Of a stretch of DNA of 36,867 bases, positions 15,383-23,521 are shown one piece after another (within the stretch, counting starts at the first letter, position 1; each line of letters begins with the position of its first letter). The stretch is from positions 1-36,867 of the forward strand of contig CAZWGO010000022.1 in assembly GCA_964633355.1 (NCBI GenBank), given 5' to 3'. The DNA comes from Micavibrio_B sp964633355. Its GTDB lineage: Bacteria; Pseudomonadota; Alphaproteobacteria; Micavibrionales; Micavibrionaceae. The notes under the pieces were generated by a model. It was not told the origin of the DNA and searched no databases. It saw only the letters and a program-made list of their open reading frames with translations. Position numbers and translations under genes: made by a program.

Positions 15383-16561
15383 ATGCAAGCAGATGTCTTT
15401 ATTATAGGAGCCGGCGCCGCTGGCCTTATGTGTGCCATAGAGGCAGGTAAGCGCGGACGTAAGGTCATATTGATCGACCATGCGGCTCGCATTGCAGAAA
15501 AAATCAGAATTTCGGGTGGCGGTCGCTGTAACTTTACCAATATTAACTGCGCGCCGGATAAGTTTATTTCGCGAAACCCCAATTTCTGCCGCTCGGCTTT
15601 GAAAAGATACACGCAGCATGATTTTATTAAAATAGTAGAGCGGCATAATATTTCTTATCATGAAAAAACTCTGGGCCAGTTATTCTGCGATAAATCAGCT
15701 GGCGATATTATCTCCATGCTTAAGAATGAATGTCTTCAATATGGTGTTGATATTTGGACTGAACTTAGTGTTACCAAGATAACAAAAGACGATTTTTATA
15801 AAATTCACACATCTAAAGGTCAGTTCACCTGTAAGTCGCTGGTGATCGCCACCGGTGGTCCGTCGATTCCTAAAATGGGATCGAGCCCTTTCGGCTACGA
15901 GATTGCCGAACAATTCGGTTTGAAAATGATCCCGCCAAGAGCGGGGCTTGTTCCTTTGGTTTTCGATCCTATTCTTCTTGAGTACACTAAAGAGTTAAGT
16001 GGCGTTTCCATCGATCCTGTCGAAGTCAAAAGTATGAGCGGCAAGAAATTCAGAGAGGCCGTGCTCTTTACCCATAGAGGATTGAGCGGACCGGCGATAT
16101 TACAGATATCTTCTTACTGGAATACGGGCGAAGAGATTGAGATCAACTTATTGCCGGATATTGATTTACTAGAATTCTTAAAGGCCAAACGAAAGAATGA
16201 GCCGAAAACGAATTTACAAAGCCTGTTGGCGGAGTACCTGCCAAAACGTCTGGCGGCCCTCATAATCGAAGAGCTGGGTTTAAAAGGGAATATCGCCGAT
16301 CAGTCTGATCAGAAATTGAAATCTCTTTCGGACAGAATTAGTAAATGGCGTGTGAAGCCATCGGGAAGTGAAGGGTATAGGACGGCGGAAGTCACCCTTG
16401 GCGGTGTAGATACTGATTGCATCTCATCTCAGACTTTTGAAGCTGTAGATGTCAAAGGATTATATTTTATCGGTGAAGTGCTCGATGTTACCGGCCATTT
16501 AGGTGGATATAATTTCCAATGGGCTTGGTCGTCAGGCTGGTGCGCCGGTCAATACGTCTAA
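15383..16561 (+). CDS. BaiN/YhiN-like NAD(P)/FAD-dependent oxidoreductase
   Basis: A 392-residue flavoprotein of the HI0933/BaiN family. It has the dinucleotide-binding motif DVFIIGAGAAGLMCAIEAG at the N-terminus, SGGGRCNFTNIN, the second FAD region VIATGGPSIPKMGSSPFGYEIA, and the closing signature GLYFIGEVLDVTGHLGGYNFQWAWSSGW. An in-frame TTG at 15299 would add 28 residues outside the family; ATG 15383 places the Rossmann strand at the N-terminus as expected. BaiN in clostridia acts in bile-acid dehydroxylation, but most proteobacterial members have no known substrate, so no specific reaction is claimed. A bidirectional terminator follows. Confidence 0.9.
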   Translation: MQADVFIIGAGAAGLMCAIEAGKRGRKVILIDHAARIAEKIRISGGGRCNFTNINCAPDKFISRNPNFCRSALKRYTQHDFIKIVERHNISYHEKTLGQLFCDKSAGDIISMLKNECLQYGVDIWTELSVTKITKDDFYKIHTSKGQFTCKSLVIATGGPSIPKMGSSPFGYEIAEQFGLKMIPPRAGLVPLVFDPILLEYTKELSGVSIDPVEVKSMSGKKFREAVLFTHRGLSGPAILQISSYWNTGEEIEINLLPDIDLLEFLKAKRKNEPKTNLQSLLAEYLPKRLAALIIEELGLKGNIADQSDQKLKSLSDRISKWRVKPSGSEGYRTAEVTLGGVDTDCISSQTFEAVDVKGLYFIGEVLDVTGHLGGYNFQWAWSSGWCAGQYV

Positions 16562-16565
16562 AGAA

Positions 16566-16594
16566 AAAAGGGTCCAGAATTTCCGAACCCTTTT
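16566..16594. terminator. Bidirectional rho-independent terminator
   Basis: AAAAGGGT (16566-16573) pairs with ACCCTTTT (16587-16594) around a 13-base loop, flanked by A-rich and T-rich runs on both sides. It lies between the convergent BaiN-like gene and the lipoprotein gene and can serve both strands. Confidence 0.75.
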
Positions 16595-16600
16595 ATATGA

Positions 16601-16879
16601 CTAGCGCACTGTCTGTGTCGTAGAAGTTTTGCTTTTATTAAACAGGCCTTCAGGATCAGTCGTTGTTTGGGTGTTGACTGTTCCAACTTTATTACCGTTA
16701 GCATCATAACCGACAGTAGTTTTCTTGGTAACGCTTGTATCGGTGCCGTCTGAATTTGTTGATTTGGTGGTTTTAGTATATTCGCCAGGTGGCAGGCTCT
16801 GGATTTTGCTTTGTGTACAAGCTGAAACAGCTACAGTGGCAAGCAAGGCTAGAGCGAGCGGGGCATATTTATTTTTCAT
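16601..16879 (-). CDS. Small putative lipoprotein
   Basis: A 92-residue protein with a signal peptide (MKNKYAPLALALLATVAVS) ending in the lipobox VSAC, Cys21. The mature part is Thr/Ser/Lys-rich (PPGEYTKTTKSTNSDGTDTS, repeats of TTK/TQT) and probably disordered or repetitive beta. The start at 16879 is supported by GGAG 8 bases upstream; a longer in-frame version from 16942 lacks a credible signal peptide. No family recognised; an envelope-anchored role is inferred. Confidence 0.75.
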   Translation of the reverse strand: MKNKYAPLALALLATVAVSACTQSKIQSLPPGEYTKTTKSTNSDGTDTSVTKKTTVGYDANGNKVGTVNTQTTTDPEGLFNKSKTSTTQTVR

Positions 16880-16968
16880 TATAATTTCTCCAAAATATTG
16901 AACAGTGACTATGCAAACACGGAATAATAAAAGTGGTTCCATGCTAGATATTATGATAAACGATTTTT

Positions 16969-18156
16969 ATGAATGATCAGGCCGCACAGTTTTACAAAGC
17001 GCTGAACGCATCTCTTGCGGACGGCAGTTTCATCAAGTTATCGCTGGGTAGCTACAAAGGCTCTAATGAGGGGTTAAAAAACCTCTATGCCAAAAAGGTC
17101 TTGCTGAAATCAGGTGAGAATTTAAGCTTTGTCTATCGCTACCAAACGAAGGACATCACTAAAAACCATGCTGTCGCGGAATCTGTGGCCAAGATTAAAC
17201 AGGAAATAGAAGCTGGTTTTCATTCGGCTAATCTATTTACCACAGAATTCGATCTGTCTTTCGAGAAAAAAAATGCCAGATATTTTCTGAAAAAGGGTGC
17301 GCCGACATCTTCTTCAATATCCATGCAGCACGACAAGGATAAGAAGAGGCTTATAAATCCAAAAGATAAGCCTTATCTGCATGACCTGAATATCACCGAT
17401 GAAAAAGGAAATGTTCATAAAAATGCACAGGATAAATTCCGCCAGATCAATCGCTATATAGAATTGCTTGATCCGCTGATCCGACAAATTACAAAACCGG
17501 AGATCAACGTTGCTGATATGGGCTCGGGGAAGGGATATCTGACCTTCGCGCTTTATGATTACCTGTCGAGTGTGATGGACAAGACGGCTTATATTACGGG
17601 AGTGGAATACCGTCAGGATATGGTCGATTTATGCAATAAGATCGCCAAAAACTCGAATTTTAGCGGTCTTTCTTTTATGCGTTCGGATATTGCAAATTAT
17701 GAAACTCCGTCAATCGACATCCTGATTGCGCTTCATGCCTGCGATATGGCCACGGATGATGCTATTTATAAAGGTATAGAAGCTAATGCCGAGCTGATTG
17801 TCGTCGCTCCGTGCTGTCACAAGCAGATTCGCCGCGAGCTGGAACAGGCGAGGCAAAAAAACGATCTGGAATTCCTGACCGGCTATGGCATTTTCATGGA
17901 ACGGCAGGCGGAAATGGCAACTGATGGCCTGCGGGCGCTTCTGCTGAATTACGCGGGCTATGAAACAAAAGTCATCGAGTTTATTTCAAGCGAGCATACG
18001 GCTAAGAATATTATGATTGTGGCTATAAAATCCGATATGCCGGAAAAGAAAAAGCGGGAGGCTCTGGGCAAGTTTATGGACGCCAAGAAATTCTTCGGCA
18101 TCCAGTCACATTATCTGGAGAAGTTGCTGAAAATTAATAATGAGGTGGTTTGTTAG
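16969..18156 (+). CDS. Class I SAM-dependent methyltransferase (Methyltransf_32-like)
   Basis: A 395-residue protein whose C-terminal two-thirds is a Methyltransf_32 domain. It shows SAM motif I VADMGSGKGYLTF (181-193), acidic loop GVEYRQDM, and the family blocks ALHACDMATDDA (about 254-265) and VVAPCCHKQIRREL (about 278-291). The N-terminal 160 residues (LSLGSYKGSNEGLKNLYAKK, KYxLKKGAPTSS-like block) recur in bacterial relatives and may bind the substrate. The substrate is unknown; eukaryotic relatives include METTL25/RRNAD1-like proteins, so RNA is one possibility. The gene end overlaps slyX by 23 bases, tail to tail. Confidence 0.85.
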   Translation: MNDQAAQFYKALNASLADGSFIKLSLGSYKGSNEGLKNLYAKKVLLKSGENLSFVYRYQTKDITKNHAVAESVAKIKQEIEAGFHSANLFTTEFDLSFEKKNARYFLKKGAPTSSSISMQHDKDKKRLINPKDKPYLHDLNITDEKGNVHKNAQDKFRQINRYIELLDPLIRQITKPEINVADMGSGKGYLTFALYDYLSSVMDKTAYITGVEYRQDMVDLCNKIAKNSNFSGLSFMRSDIANYETPSIDILIALHACDMATDDAIYKGIEANAELIVVAPCCHKQIRRELEQARQKNDLEFLTGYGIFMERQAEMATDGLRALLLNYAGYETKVIEFISSEHTAKNIMIVAIKSDMPEKKKREALGKFMDAKKFFGIQSHYLEKLLKINNEVVC

Positions 18157-18358
18157 CTGCTGCGATGTCAGAGACGCTTCCGGTCTCTCCATTCTCACCA
18201 GCTTCGATTTCGCTGATTTTATCATGGGCTTTTTGTAAATGGAGCCGAAGCCGCTCTATTTCTTTCCACTGGCGATTAATCATCTCGCTTAAATCCTGAA
18301 TCTGGATTTCGTGATGGGCAAGGGCGGTTTCAATGGAAGCGATGCGTTCTTCTGGCAT
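18134..18358 (-). CDS. slyX: SlyX family protein
   Basis: A 74-residue coiled-coil protein. It begins with RIASIETALAHHEIQIQDLSEMINRQWKEIERLR, a continuous heptad pattern, and ends with the characteristic PPHY tail of SlyX. The length is normal. The molecular function of SlyX is unknown. AGGA about 10 bases upstream supports the start. It lies directly after the csp terminator on the same strand and its 3' end overlaps the convergent methyltransferase gene. Confidence 0.88.
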   Translation of the reverse strand: MPEERIASIETALAHHEIQIQDLSEMINRQWKEIERLRLHLQKAHDKISEIEAGENGETGSVSDIAAANKPPHY

Positions 18359-18377
18359 ATTTAATAAGTCCTATAAA

Positions 18378-18403
18378 AAAGACCCGCCATTCGGCGGGTC
18401 TTT
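18378..18403 (-). terminator. Rho-independent terminator of the cold-shock gene
   Basis: AAAGACCCGCC and GGCGGGTCTTT form a perfect 11-bp stem with a 4-base loop. Read on the minus strand it ends in a run of T, as expected downstream of csp. The plus strand also has T residues but no gene to serve. Confidence 0.88.
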
Positions 18404-18421
18404 AAATTCAATATATCGGAA

Positions 18422-18625
18422 TTAGGAAACGATAATGTTTCCAGCTGCGCTTTTGCCGCGATCCTGAATGATGTCATATGTGACATTTTGGTTTTCGTTC
18501 AGACCACGAAGGCCTGCTTTTTCAACTGCACTGATGTGAACGAAAACGTCCGGACCACCGTCATCTGGTTGAATGAAGCCGAAACCTTTTGTGGTGTTGA
18601 ACCACTTTACTTTACCTTGAGCCAT
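18422..18625 (-). CDS. Cold-shock domain protein (CspA family)
   Basis: A 67-residue CSD protein. It contains the RNA-binding motifs RNP1 KGFGFIQP and RNP2 DVFVHIS in the usual order after GKVKWFNTTKG. CspA proteins are single-stranded nucleic-acid chaperones in the cytoplasm. The start at 18625 is fixed by AAGGAGG 6 bases upstream; an in-frame ATG at 18658 would precede the Shine-Dalgarno. It is monocistronic: a strong terminator follows and a leader with an inverted repeat precedes it. Whether it is cold-induced cannot be told from sequence. Confidence 0.95.
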   Translation of the reverse strand: MAQGKVKWFNTTKGFGFIQPDDGGPDVFVHISAVEKAGLRGLNENQNVTYDIIQDRGKSAAGNIIVS

Positions 18626-18664
18626 AAGCCCTCCTTTTAGAATAGCACTTCCGTGCATACAGCC

Positions 18665-18681
18665 TACACAACCATTGTGTA
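18665..18681 (-). promoter_or_regulatory. Inverted repeat in the csp upstream region
   Basis: TACACAA-CCA-TTGTGTA is a perfect 7-bp inverted repeat, 39 bases upstream of the csp start codon. On the minus strand TTTACA, a fair -35, overlaps one arm, so the repeat would sit in the spacer of a possible promoter. It may be an operator or a leader hairpin. The rest of 18682-18845 shows no gene that I recognise. Confidence 0.35.
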
Positions 18682-18845
18682 AACTTTATATCCGAGAAAT
18701 TACGTATCCTGGAAAGCCGTAGAGCTAGAAACAGTAAAAACCTAAAAAATCGAATAGCACTAAGAGTTTAGTCTGGATATTGGATGATTGCAAGCGATAA
18801 CACTTAAAGATCAGATTTATCTAATATAATCAGTAACTTCAGGGA

Positions 18846-20738
18846 TTATCTAATATCCTCAAACATTTCGATGTATTTCTTGCCTGAAGCTTTCAACTGG
18901 TCGTGATTATCATAAATCCACCTCATTAACTGGCCATAATCCTGATCGGCATGCGGCTGAAAAATCGCCTCATAGACTTTCTCACGGTCAAAGAAATTCT
19001 TGTCTCCATTGATGATTCTCTCGGCGATGGCAAAGAACTTATTCTTGTAATCGTCTTCATCCTGCGCAACGAAGATGTCTTTAAGTCCGGCTGCACGCAG
19101 AACATGGGCTTCTGTTTTAGAGGCAGGTTCTATTCCTTCAAGACCGATACACGGCTTGTCGCACATTAATGTATCGATGATCGTGTTGGTATGGCCGAAA
19201 GGAAAGGGATTCATGACGATATCGACCGATTTAATAGAATTGATATATTCGCCGTAATCCTGCCATCCGATATAGGTGCAGTTTTTAAATGTTTCATGCA
19301 GGAATTTCTCAAGATAGAGAGAGTCAATTCCGCCGACGCCCATCATAAAAGTGACATGGATATCAAATGGGGCTTGCTCAACAATTTCTTTCAAAAGGCG
19401 GAAGAAAGGATAGGAGACTTTAATGTCCGTACCAACGACGGCGACTTTAATCGTATTCGGTGCTGACGGCGCTACAGGTATTGGCTCAAAGAATTTCTCT
19501 TTTGGGAACAGGGGCAGAAAAGGACGGGCAGGGCCATCGCCTATATATGTATCAGTTGGAAAAGCTTTTGCATCATATAAGTCCGAGGGGCCTAGCACAT
19601 AATCTATATTTTCGCTCATAGTTGTGGCTGGGTGGCCAAGAGAGGCAATCTGGATCGGTGCTTCGCGTATGACGGACGCGATAATGCTGTAAATACGCAT
19701 CCCGACAGAAGGCAGGAAAATAATGTCAGGTTTTACATTGTGAAGAACATGATAAAACTCCCCAAGATTGGAGAATAGAAGGTAATTCGGGAAATCGAAT
19801 TTTAATCTGGGGTCTCCGGAATCTTTTGGAAGTGCTAAAACAACGTTGAATTCACTTTGCAAAGCCTGAACTCGGTCGCCATAGCATCTGTTCATGGCAT
19901 GGCCCTTAGCAAAGAGCTCTGCGATAACTAAAACAGTCGGGCGATTTTCATCAAGATCCAATTGGGTTAAATCGCGAGGCTGGTTTTTTACTCTTTTTTG
20001 ATCGCGCGCACTGGCGGCTAAATGATTGCGAACTGCAGTATTAAGGTTTTCTTTTAACTTATGTTTGTCGGGAGTGTTCATATAGCTGCATAAAAAATAT
20101 GCGTTGGTAACATTGATAAAGTCTGAATAGTTTTCGTGGGCCTTGTCGAGATAACTGCGTAAAGAAAGAAGCTGAACCTTATTGTGATAAATCCTTTCGC
20201 GAAAAATTTTCCGGTGTGACAAATAACAGATAATAGCTGATTTTCGGTACGAAGCGTCAACTGAACGCAGGACAGAGTCCAAGTCTAGTTTAGTATCCAG
20301 ACTTAACAAAAGAAGAAGTTTCTTTTGTTGTGTAGAGCTTAGTTTTTTTCCGCTTCCCAACATGGCATTAACCAGATCGTCGGTTTCATGAAGATCGCAG
20401 ATATAAAATAGGGTATGCAGCGTCTCATGCGAGTAGATGAGTTTCTGAAAACTGTGATCGGAAATCGCGACGCTGTCATCTGTCAGGAGGAAGAGAAATA
20501 ATTCACCGACCAATGCGCCAAAATCGTTTACATATTTCTTAACCGTATCGTCCTTCATATCCTTTTGAAGTTCGACCCCCATCATAAAAGCAGTCCCGCT
20601 GGACGTAATGTTGAGATTTTTGATCAGGCTGCCAAGATATTCCCAGCACCCATTCCAGTTTCTATTGGCGATTAAAGTTTCCACATGATTGGCGTCAAAA
20701 GTGTGGATGCTGGTCTGGCTGCTGATGGGATGATTCAT
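18846..20738 (-). CDS. HMW1C-like (GT41-type) glycosyltransferase
   Basis: A 630-residue protein. Residues 1 to about 250 are mostly alpha-helical with no recognised motif. From about 266 it is a GT-B glycosyltransferase resembling the HMW1C/N-glycosyltransferase branch of GT41: VLVIAELFAKGHAMNR, PIQIASLGHPATTMS (His369), VVGTDIKVS (Thr437, Lys440) and MNPFPFGHTNTIIDT (Asn518, Asp522). From memory the spacing Thr-x2-Lys and Asn-x3-Asp matches nucleotide-sugar contacts of A. pleuropneumoniae NGT. Those enzymes add glucose to Asn of adhesins in the cytoplasm. No Shine-Dalgarno is obvious at 20738. It is divergent, 64 bases from a dTDP-sugar operon, suggesting protein glycosylation; donor and target are unknown. 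Confidence 0.82.
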   Translation of the reverse strand: MNHPISSQTSIHTFDANHVETLIANRNWNGCWEYLGSLIKNLNITSSGTAFMMGVELQKDMKDDTVKKYVNDFGALVGELFLFLLTDDSVAISDHSFQKLIYSHETLHTLFYICDLHETDDLVNAMLGSGKKLSSTQQKKLLLLLSLDTKLDLDSVLRSVDASYRKSAIICYLSHRKIFRERIYHNKVQLLSLRSYLDKAHENYSDFINVTNAYFLCSYMNTPDKHKLKENLNTAVRNHLAASARDQKRVKNQPRDLTQLDLDENRPTVLVIAELFAKGHAMNRCYGDRVQALQSEFNVVLALPKDSGDPRLKFDFPNYLLFSNLGEFYHVLHNVKPDIIFLPSVGMRIYSIIASVIREAPIQIASLGHPATTMSENIDYVLGPSDLYDAKAFPTDTYIGDGPARPFLPLFPKEKFFEPIPVAPSAPNTIKVAVVGTDIKVSYPFFRLLKEIVEQAPFDIHVTFMMGVGGIDSLYLEKFLHETFKNCTYIGWQDYGEYINSIKSVDIVMNPFPFGHTNTIIDTLMCDKPCIGLEGIEPASKTEAHVLRAAGLKDIFVAQDEDDYKNKFFAIAERIINGDKNFFDREKVYEAIFQPHADQDYGQLMRWIYDNHDQLKASGKKYIEMFEDIR

Positions 20739-20802
20739 GGGGAAGGCAAACTTTTCAAAAGGGTATCTGTTTATCTTATCTAAAATACAGTATTATTAAC
20801 TT

Positions 20803-21909
20803 ATGTCATCCCCAAGCCAAAAAAATTCCCGTCCTATTTACGTTTTAAAATCAATCATTCCGCCAATCGAGGAATTCAAGAATCATGTCGATGATATCTG
20901 GCAGAATCGCCAGTTCACGAATGACGGCCCAAAGCATTGGGAGTTGACGGATAAATTATGTAATTTTTTAGAGGTGGAAGATCTGGTTCTGGTTGGAAAC
21001 GGAACCTATGCACTGGTCGCGGCTCTCGCGGCATTTGACTTTGAGCCGGGAGAGGTCATTACAACACCGTTTACATTTGTCGCGACGGCTCACTGTTTAA
21101 AACCTTTTAATTTAACGCCTAAATTTGTTGATATAGAGCCGAATGATCTAACCATTGATCCAAAAGCGGTTGAAGCGGCTATTACGCCACAAACTCGCGC
21201 CATTATGGCAGTCCATGTCTATGGTAATCCATGCTATATCGAGTCTCTGCAAGAAATTGCCGACCGGCATAATTTAAAGATCATCTATGACGCTGCTCAT
21301 GCGTTCGGTGTAACATATAAAGGGAAGTCCATTTTTGAATATGGCGATGCGTCTTGTGTTAGTTTCCATGCGACTAAGGCTTTTCATACTTTCGAGGGCG
21401 GCGCGGTGTTTGCTCAGGAAAAATCCATTCTTGATTTTGTACGCCGATATAAAAATTTTGGTATTGAAGAGGGTGTTTTTGTTGAGAACGGGCTAAACAC
21501 CAAAATGAGTGAAATTCATGCTGCGATTGGCCTTGTCAATCTGGCCCATTACAATGAGCATGTCAGCAAGCGTGCAGATATCTATGAAAGATATAAACGC
21601 GAATTATCCGATATCGTCGGCTTAAGCTTTGTATCTTTTGATCGGCAGGATAACGCCAATTACAATTATTGCCCGATCCTGTTTAAATCTGGCCGGGATG
21701 CGCTATTCGAAAAATTTAAGGAAGCGGGAATCTTCACGCGCAAATATTTCTATCCGTTGCTGACGGATATGCCGGCCTATGCGGAGTATAAAGAAAATTT
21801 CCCCGTTGCCAGCCGTGTTGCGGAAGAAATACTGTGTTTGCCGATTTACTCGGATTTGAGTGAAGAAGAGCAAAGTAAAATCATCGAAGTCGTTCGGAGT
21901 TTTAAATGA
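20803..21909 (+). CDS. DegT/DnrJ/EryC1/StrS-family sugar aminotransferase (FdtB/VioA-like)
   Basis: A 368-residue PLP-dependent sugar transaminase. Its key residues are Asp163 in IIYDAAHAFG and the Schiff-base Lys192 in SFHATKAFHTFEGG, both in the family's normal context; GNGTYALVAAL forms the phosphate-binding turn. Such enzymes transfer an amino group from glutamate to a dTDP-keto-deoxysugar; the HTFEGG form is common in the QdtB/FdtB group (3-amino) but 4-amino specificity cannot be excluded. It is first in a compact operon and overlaps rmlA by ATGA. Confidence 0.9.
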   Translation: MSSPSQKNSRPIYVLKSIIPPIEEFKNHVDDIWQNRQFTNDGPKHWELTDKLCNFLEVEDLVLVGNGTYALVAALAAFDFEPGEVITTPFTFVATAHCLKPFNLTPKFVDIEPNDLTIDPKAVEAAITPQTRAIMAVHVYGNPCYIESLQEIADRHNLKIIYDAAHAFGVTYKGKSIFEYGDASCVSFHATKAFHTFEGGAVFAQEKSILDFVRRYKNFGIEEGVFVENGLNTKMSEIHAAIGLVNLAHYNEHVSKRADIYERYKRELSDIVGLSFVSFDRQDNANYNYCPILFKSGRDALFEKFKEAGIFTRKYFYPLLTDMPAYAEYKENFPVASRVAEEILCLPIYSDLSEEEQSKIIEVVRSFK

Positions 21910-22802
21910 ATCGCAAAGGTATAATTCTGGCTGGTGGATCGGGTACTAGGCTATATCCTGCAACGCTTGTCGTGAATAAGCAGTTATTGCCTGTCTATGA
22001 TAAGCCTATGGTTTATTATCCTTTGTCGATTTTGATGCTGGCAGGTATTCGTGAAATCTTGCTTATTACCACGCCGGAAGATGGTCCAAAATTCCAGTAT
22101 CTTCTAGGTGATGGCTCTGATTGGGGCTTGTCGCTGTCATATGCAACGCAAAATGCGCCGGAGGGCTTGCCGCAAGCCTATACGATAGGAGAAAAATTCC
22201 TGAACGGCGCACCCTCAACGATGATCCTCGGTGATAATATAATCTACGGCGCGGTTTTGGAGCCATTACTGAAACAGGCCAGCGAAAAGGAAAGCGGGGC
22301 GACTGTCTTTACTTACGGGATGCCAAGCCCTGAGCGTTTCGGCGTCATGTATTTTAACGATGATCGCACGCCAAAAGAAATTGTCGAAAAACCAGCAAAT
22401 CCGCAGAGCAATCATGCCGTCACAGGTCTTTATTTCTTTGACGAGCGTGCGCCGGAAATTGCAAAAAGTCTTAAGAAAAGCGAGCGCGGTGAATACGAGA
22501 TAACGGATGTCATTCGTCATTATCTTCAGGAAAAAACGCTAGATGTGTTGCCGCTGGGCCGAGGCTATACATGGATCGATACGGGGTTGCATGAATCGCT
22601 TCTTGAAGCTGGCGAGTTCATTGCCATGGTTGAAAAGCGCCAGCGCTACAAGATCGGCTGTCCTGAGGAAATTGCCTGGCGTAAGAAATGGATTACGGAC
22701 GAGCAGATGCTGGCTTTGGCACATGGGCGTTTGCGTAAAAGCGGATACGGCGAATATCTCGAAAATCTTGTCACGGCGGGCCGGTCGCCGAATTATATTT
22801 AA
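21906..22802 (+). CDS. rfbA: Glucose-1-phosphate thymidylyltransferase
   Basis: A 298-residue RmlA, near the standard length. It carries the nucleotide-binding signature GIILAGGSGTRLYPAT at the N-terminus, then KQLLPVYDKPMVYYPLS, GDNIIYG, EKPANPQSNHAVTGLYFF and GRGYTWIDTGLHESLLEA. It converts glucose-1-phosphate and dTTP to dTDP-glucose, the first step to dTDP-deoxysugars. The start overlaps the aminotransferase stop (ATGA). The other rhamnose genes (rmlB, rmlC, rmlD) are not adjacent, which points to an aminosugar rather than rhamnose. Confidence 0.96.
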   Translation: MNRKGIILAGGSGTRLYPATLVVNKQLLPVYDKPMVYYPLSILMLAGIREILLITTPEDGPKFQYLLGDGSDWGLSLSYATQNAPEGLPQAYTIGEKFLNGAPSTMILGDNIIYGAVLEPLLKQASEKESGATVFTYGMPSPERFGVMYFNDDRTPKEIVEKPANPQSNHAVTGLYFFDERAPEIAKSLKKSERGEYEITDVIRHYLQEKTLDVLPLGRGYTWIDTGLHESLLEAGEFIAMVEKRQRYKIGCPEEIAWRKKWITDEQMLALAHGRLRKSGYGEYLENLVTAGRSPNYI

Positions 22803-22817
22803 TAGAGCTGTCATCGC

Positions 22818-23519
22818 ATGAGCAAGAAAATCGGAATCATGCAGCCTTATTTCCTGCCCTATATGGGGTACTGGCAGTTAATAAACTACACGGATGAATT
22901 TGTCGTATACGATAATATCCAGTACACCAAAAAAGGCTGGATCAGCCGCAACCGCTTTTTGCAAAACGGCAAGGATGCTTTGTTTTCCCTACAACTCAAA
23001 TCCGATTCAGACAGTTTGCCTGTCTACAAAAGGGAACTGGCGGACAGTTTTGATCGTGGGAAATTGATCCGTCAATTGACCGAGGCTTACAGAAAAGCGC
23101 CGTATTTTGCCGAGAACTTTCCAGTCATTCAGGAAATCATAAATTTTCCTGATAATAATTTATCCGCCTATATTGAAAATTCTATTCGCCGAATATGCGA
23201 ATATCTCGAAATCAAAACACCGCTCATCATTTCATCTTCAATCCATGTAGATCAGAATTTGAAAGGCAAAGAGAAAGTAATCGCGATTTGCCATGCGCTA
23301 AAGGCTGATGAATATATCAATCCGATAGGCGGCCTGGAGCTTTATAATAAAAATGAATTTCAGAAGGAAGGTATCTCTCTGTCATTTTTGAAATCTAGAG
23401 CGCTGGAATATGAATCCTTTGGCTATACGGCCATACCGCATATGTCGATATTGGACGTTTTAATGTTTAATAGTCGGTTTGCTACAATAGAATATCTCAA
23501 TCATTTTGAACTGGTCTGA
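22818..23519 (+). CDS. WbqC-like family protein
   Basis: A 233-residue protein with the WbqC signature at its N-terminus: IGIMQPYFLPYMGYWQLIN, DEFVVYDNIQYTKKGWISRNR. Further conserved blocks are INPIGGLELY and SFGYTAIPHMSILDVLMFN. The family occurs in surface-polysaccharide and deoxyaminosugar loci; its reaction is not established to my knowledge, although a role in modifying the amino group of a sugar is often suspected from context. It sits between rmlA and the propeller genes, 2 bases before the next ATG. Confidence 0.88.
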   Translation: MSKKIGIMQPYFLPYMGYWQLINYTDEFVVYDNIQYTKKGWISRNRFLQNGKDALFSLQLKSDSDSLPVYKRELADSFDRGKLIRQLTEAYRKAPYFAENFPVIQEIINFPDNNLSAYIENSIRRICEYLEIKTPLIISSSIHVDQNLKGKEKVIAICHALKADEYINPIGGLELYNKNEFQKEGISLSFLKSRALEYESFGYTAIPHMSILDVLMFNSRFATIEYLNHFELV

Positions 23520-23521
23520 TC

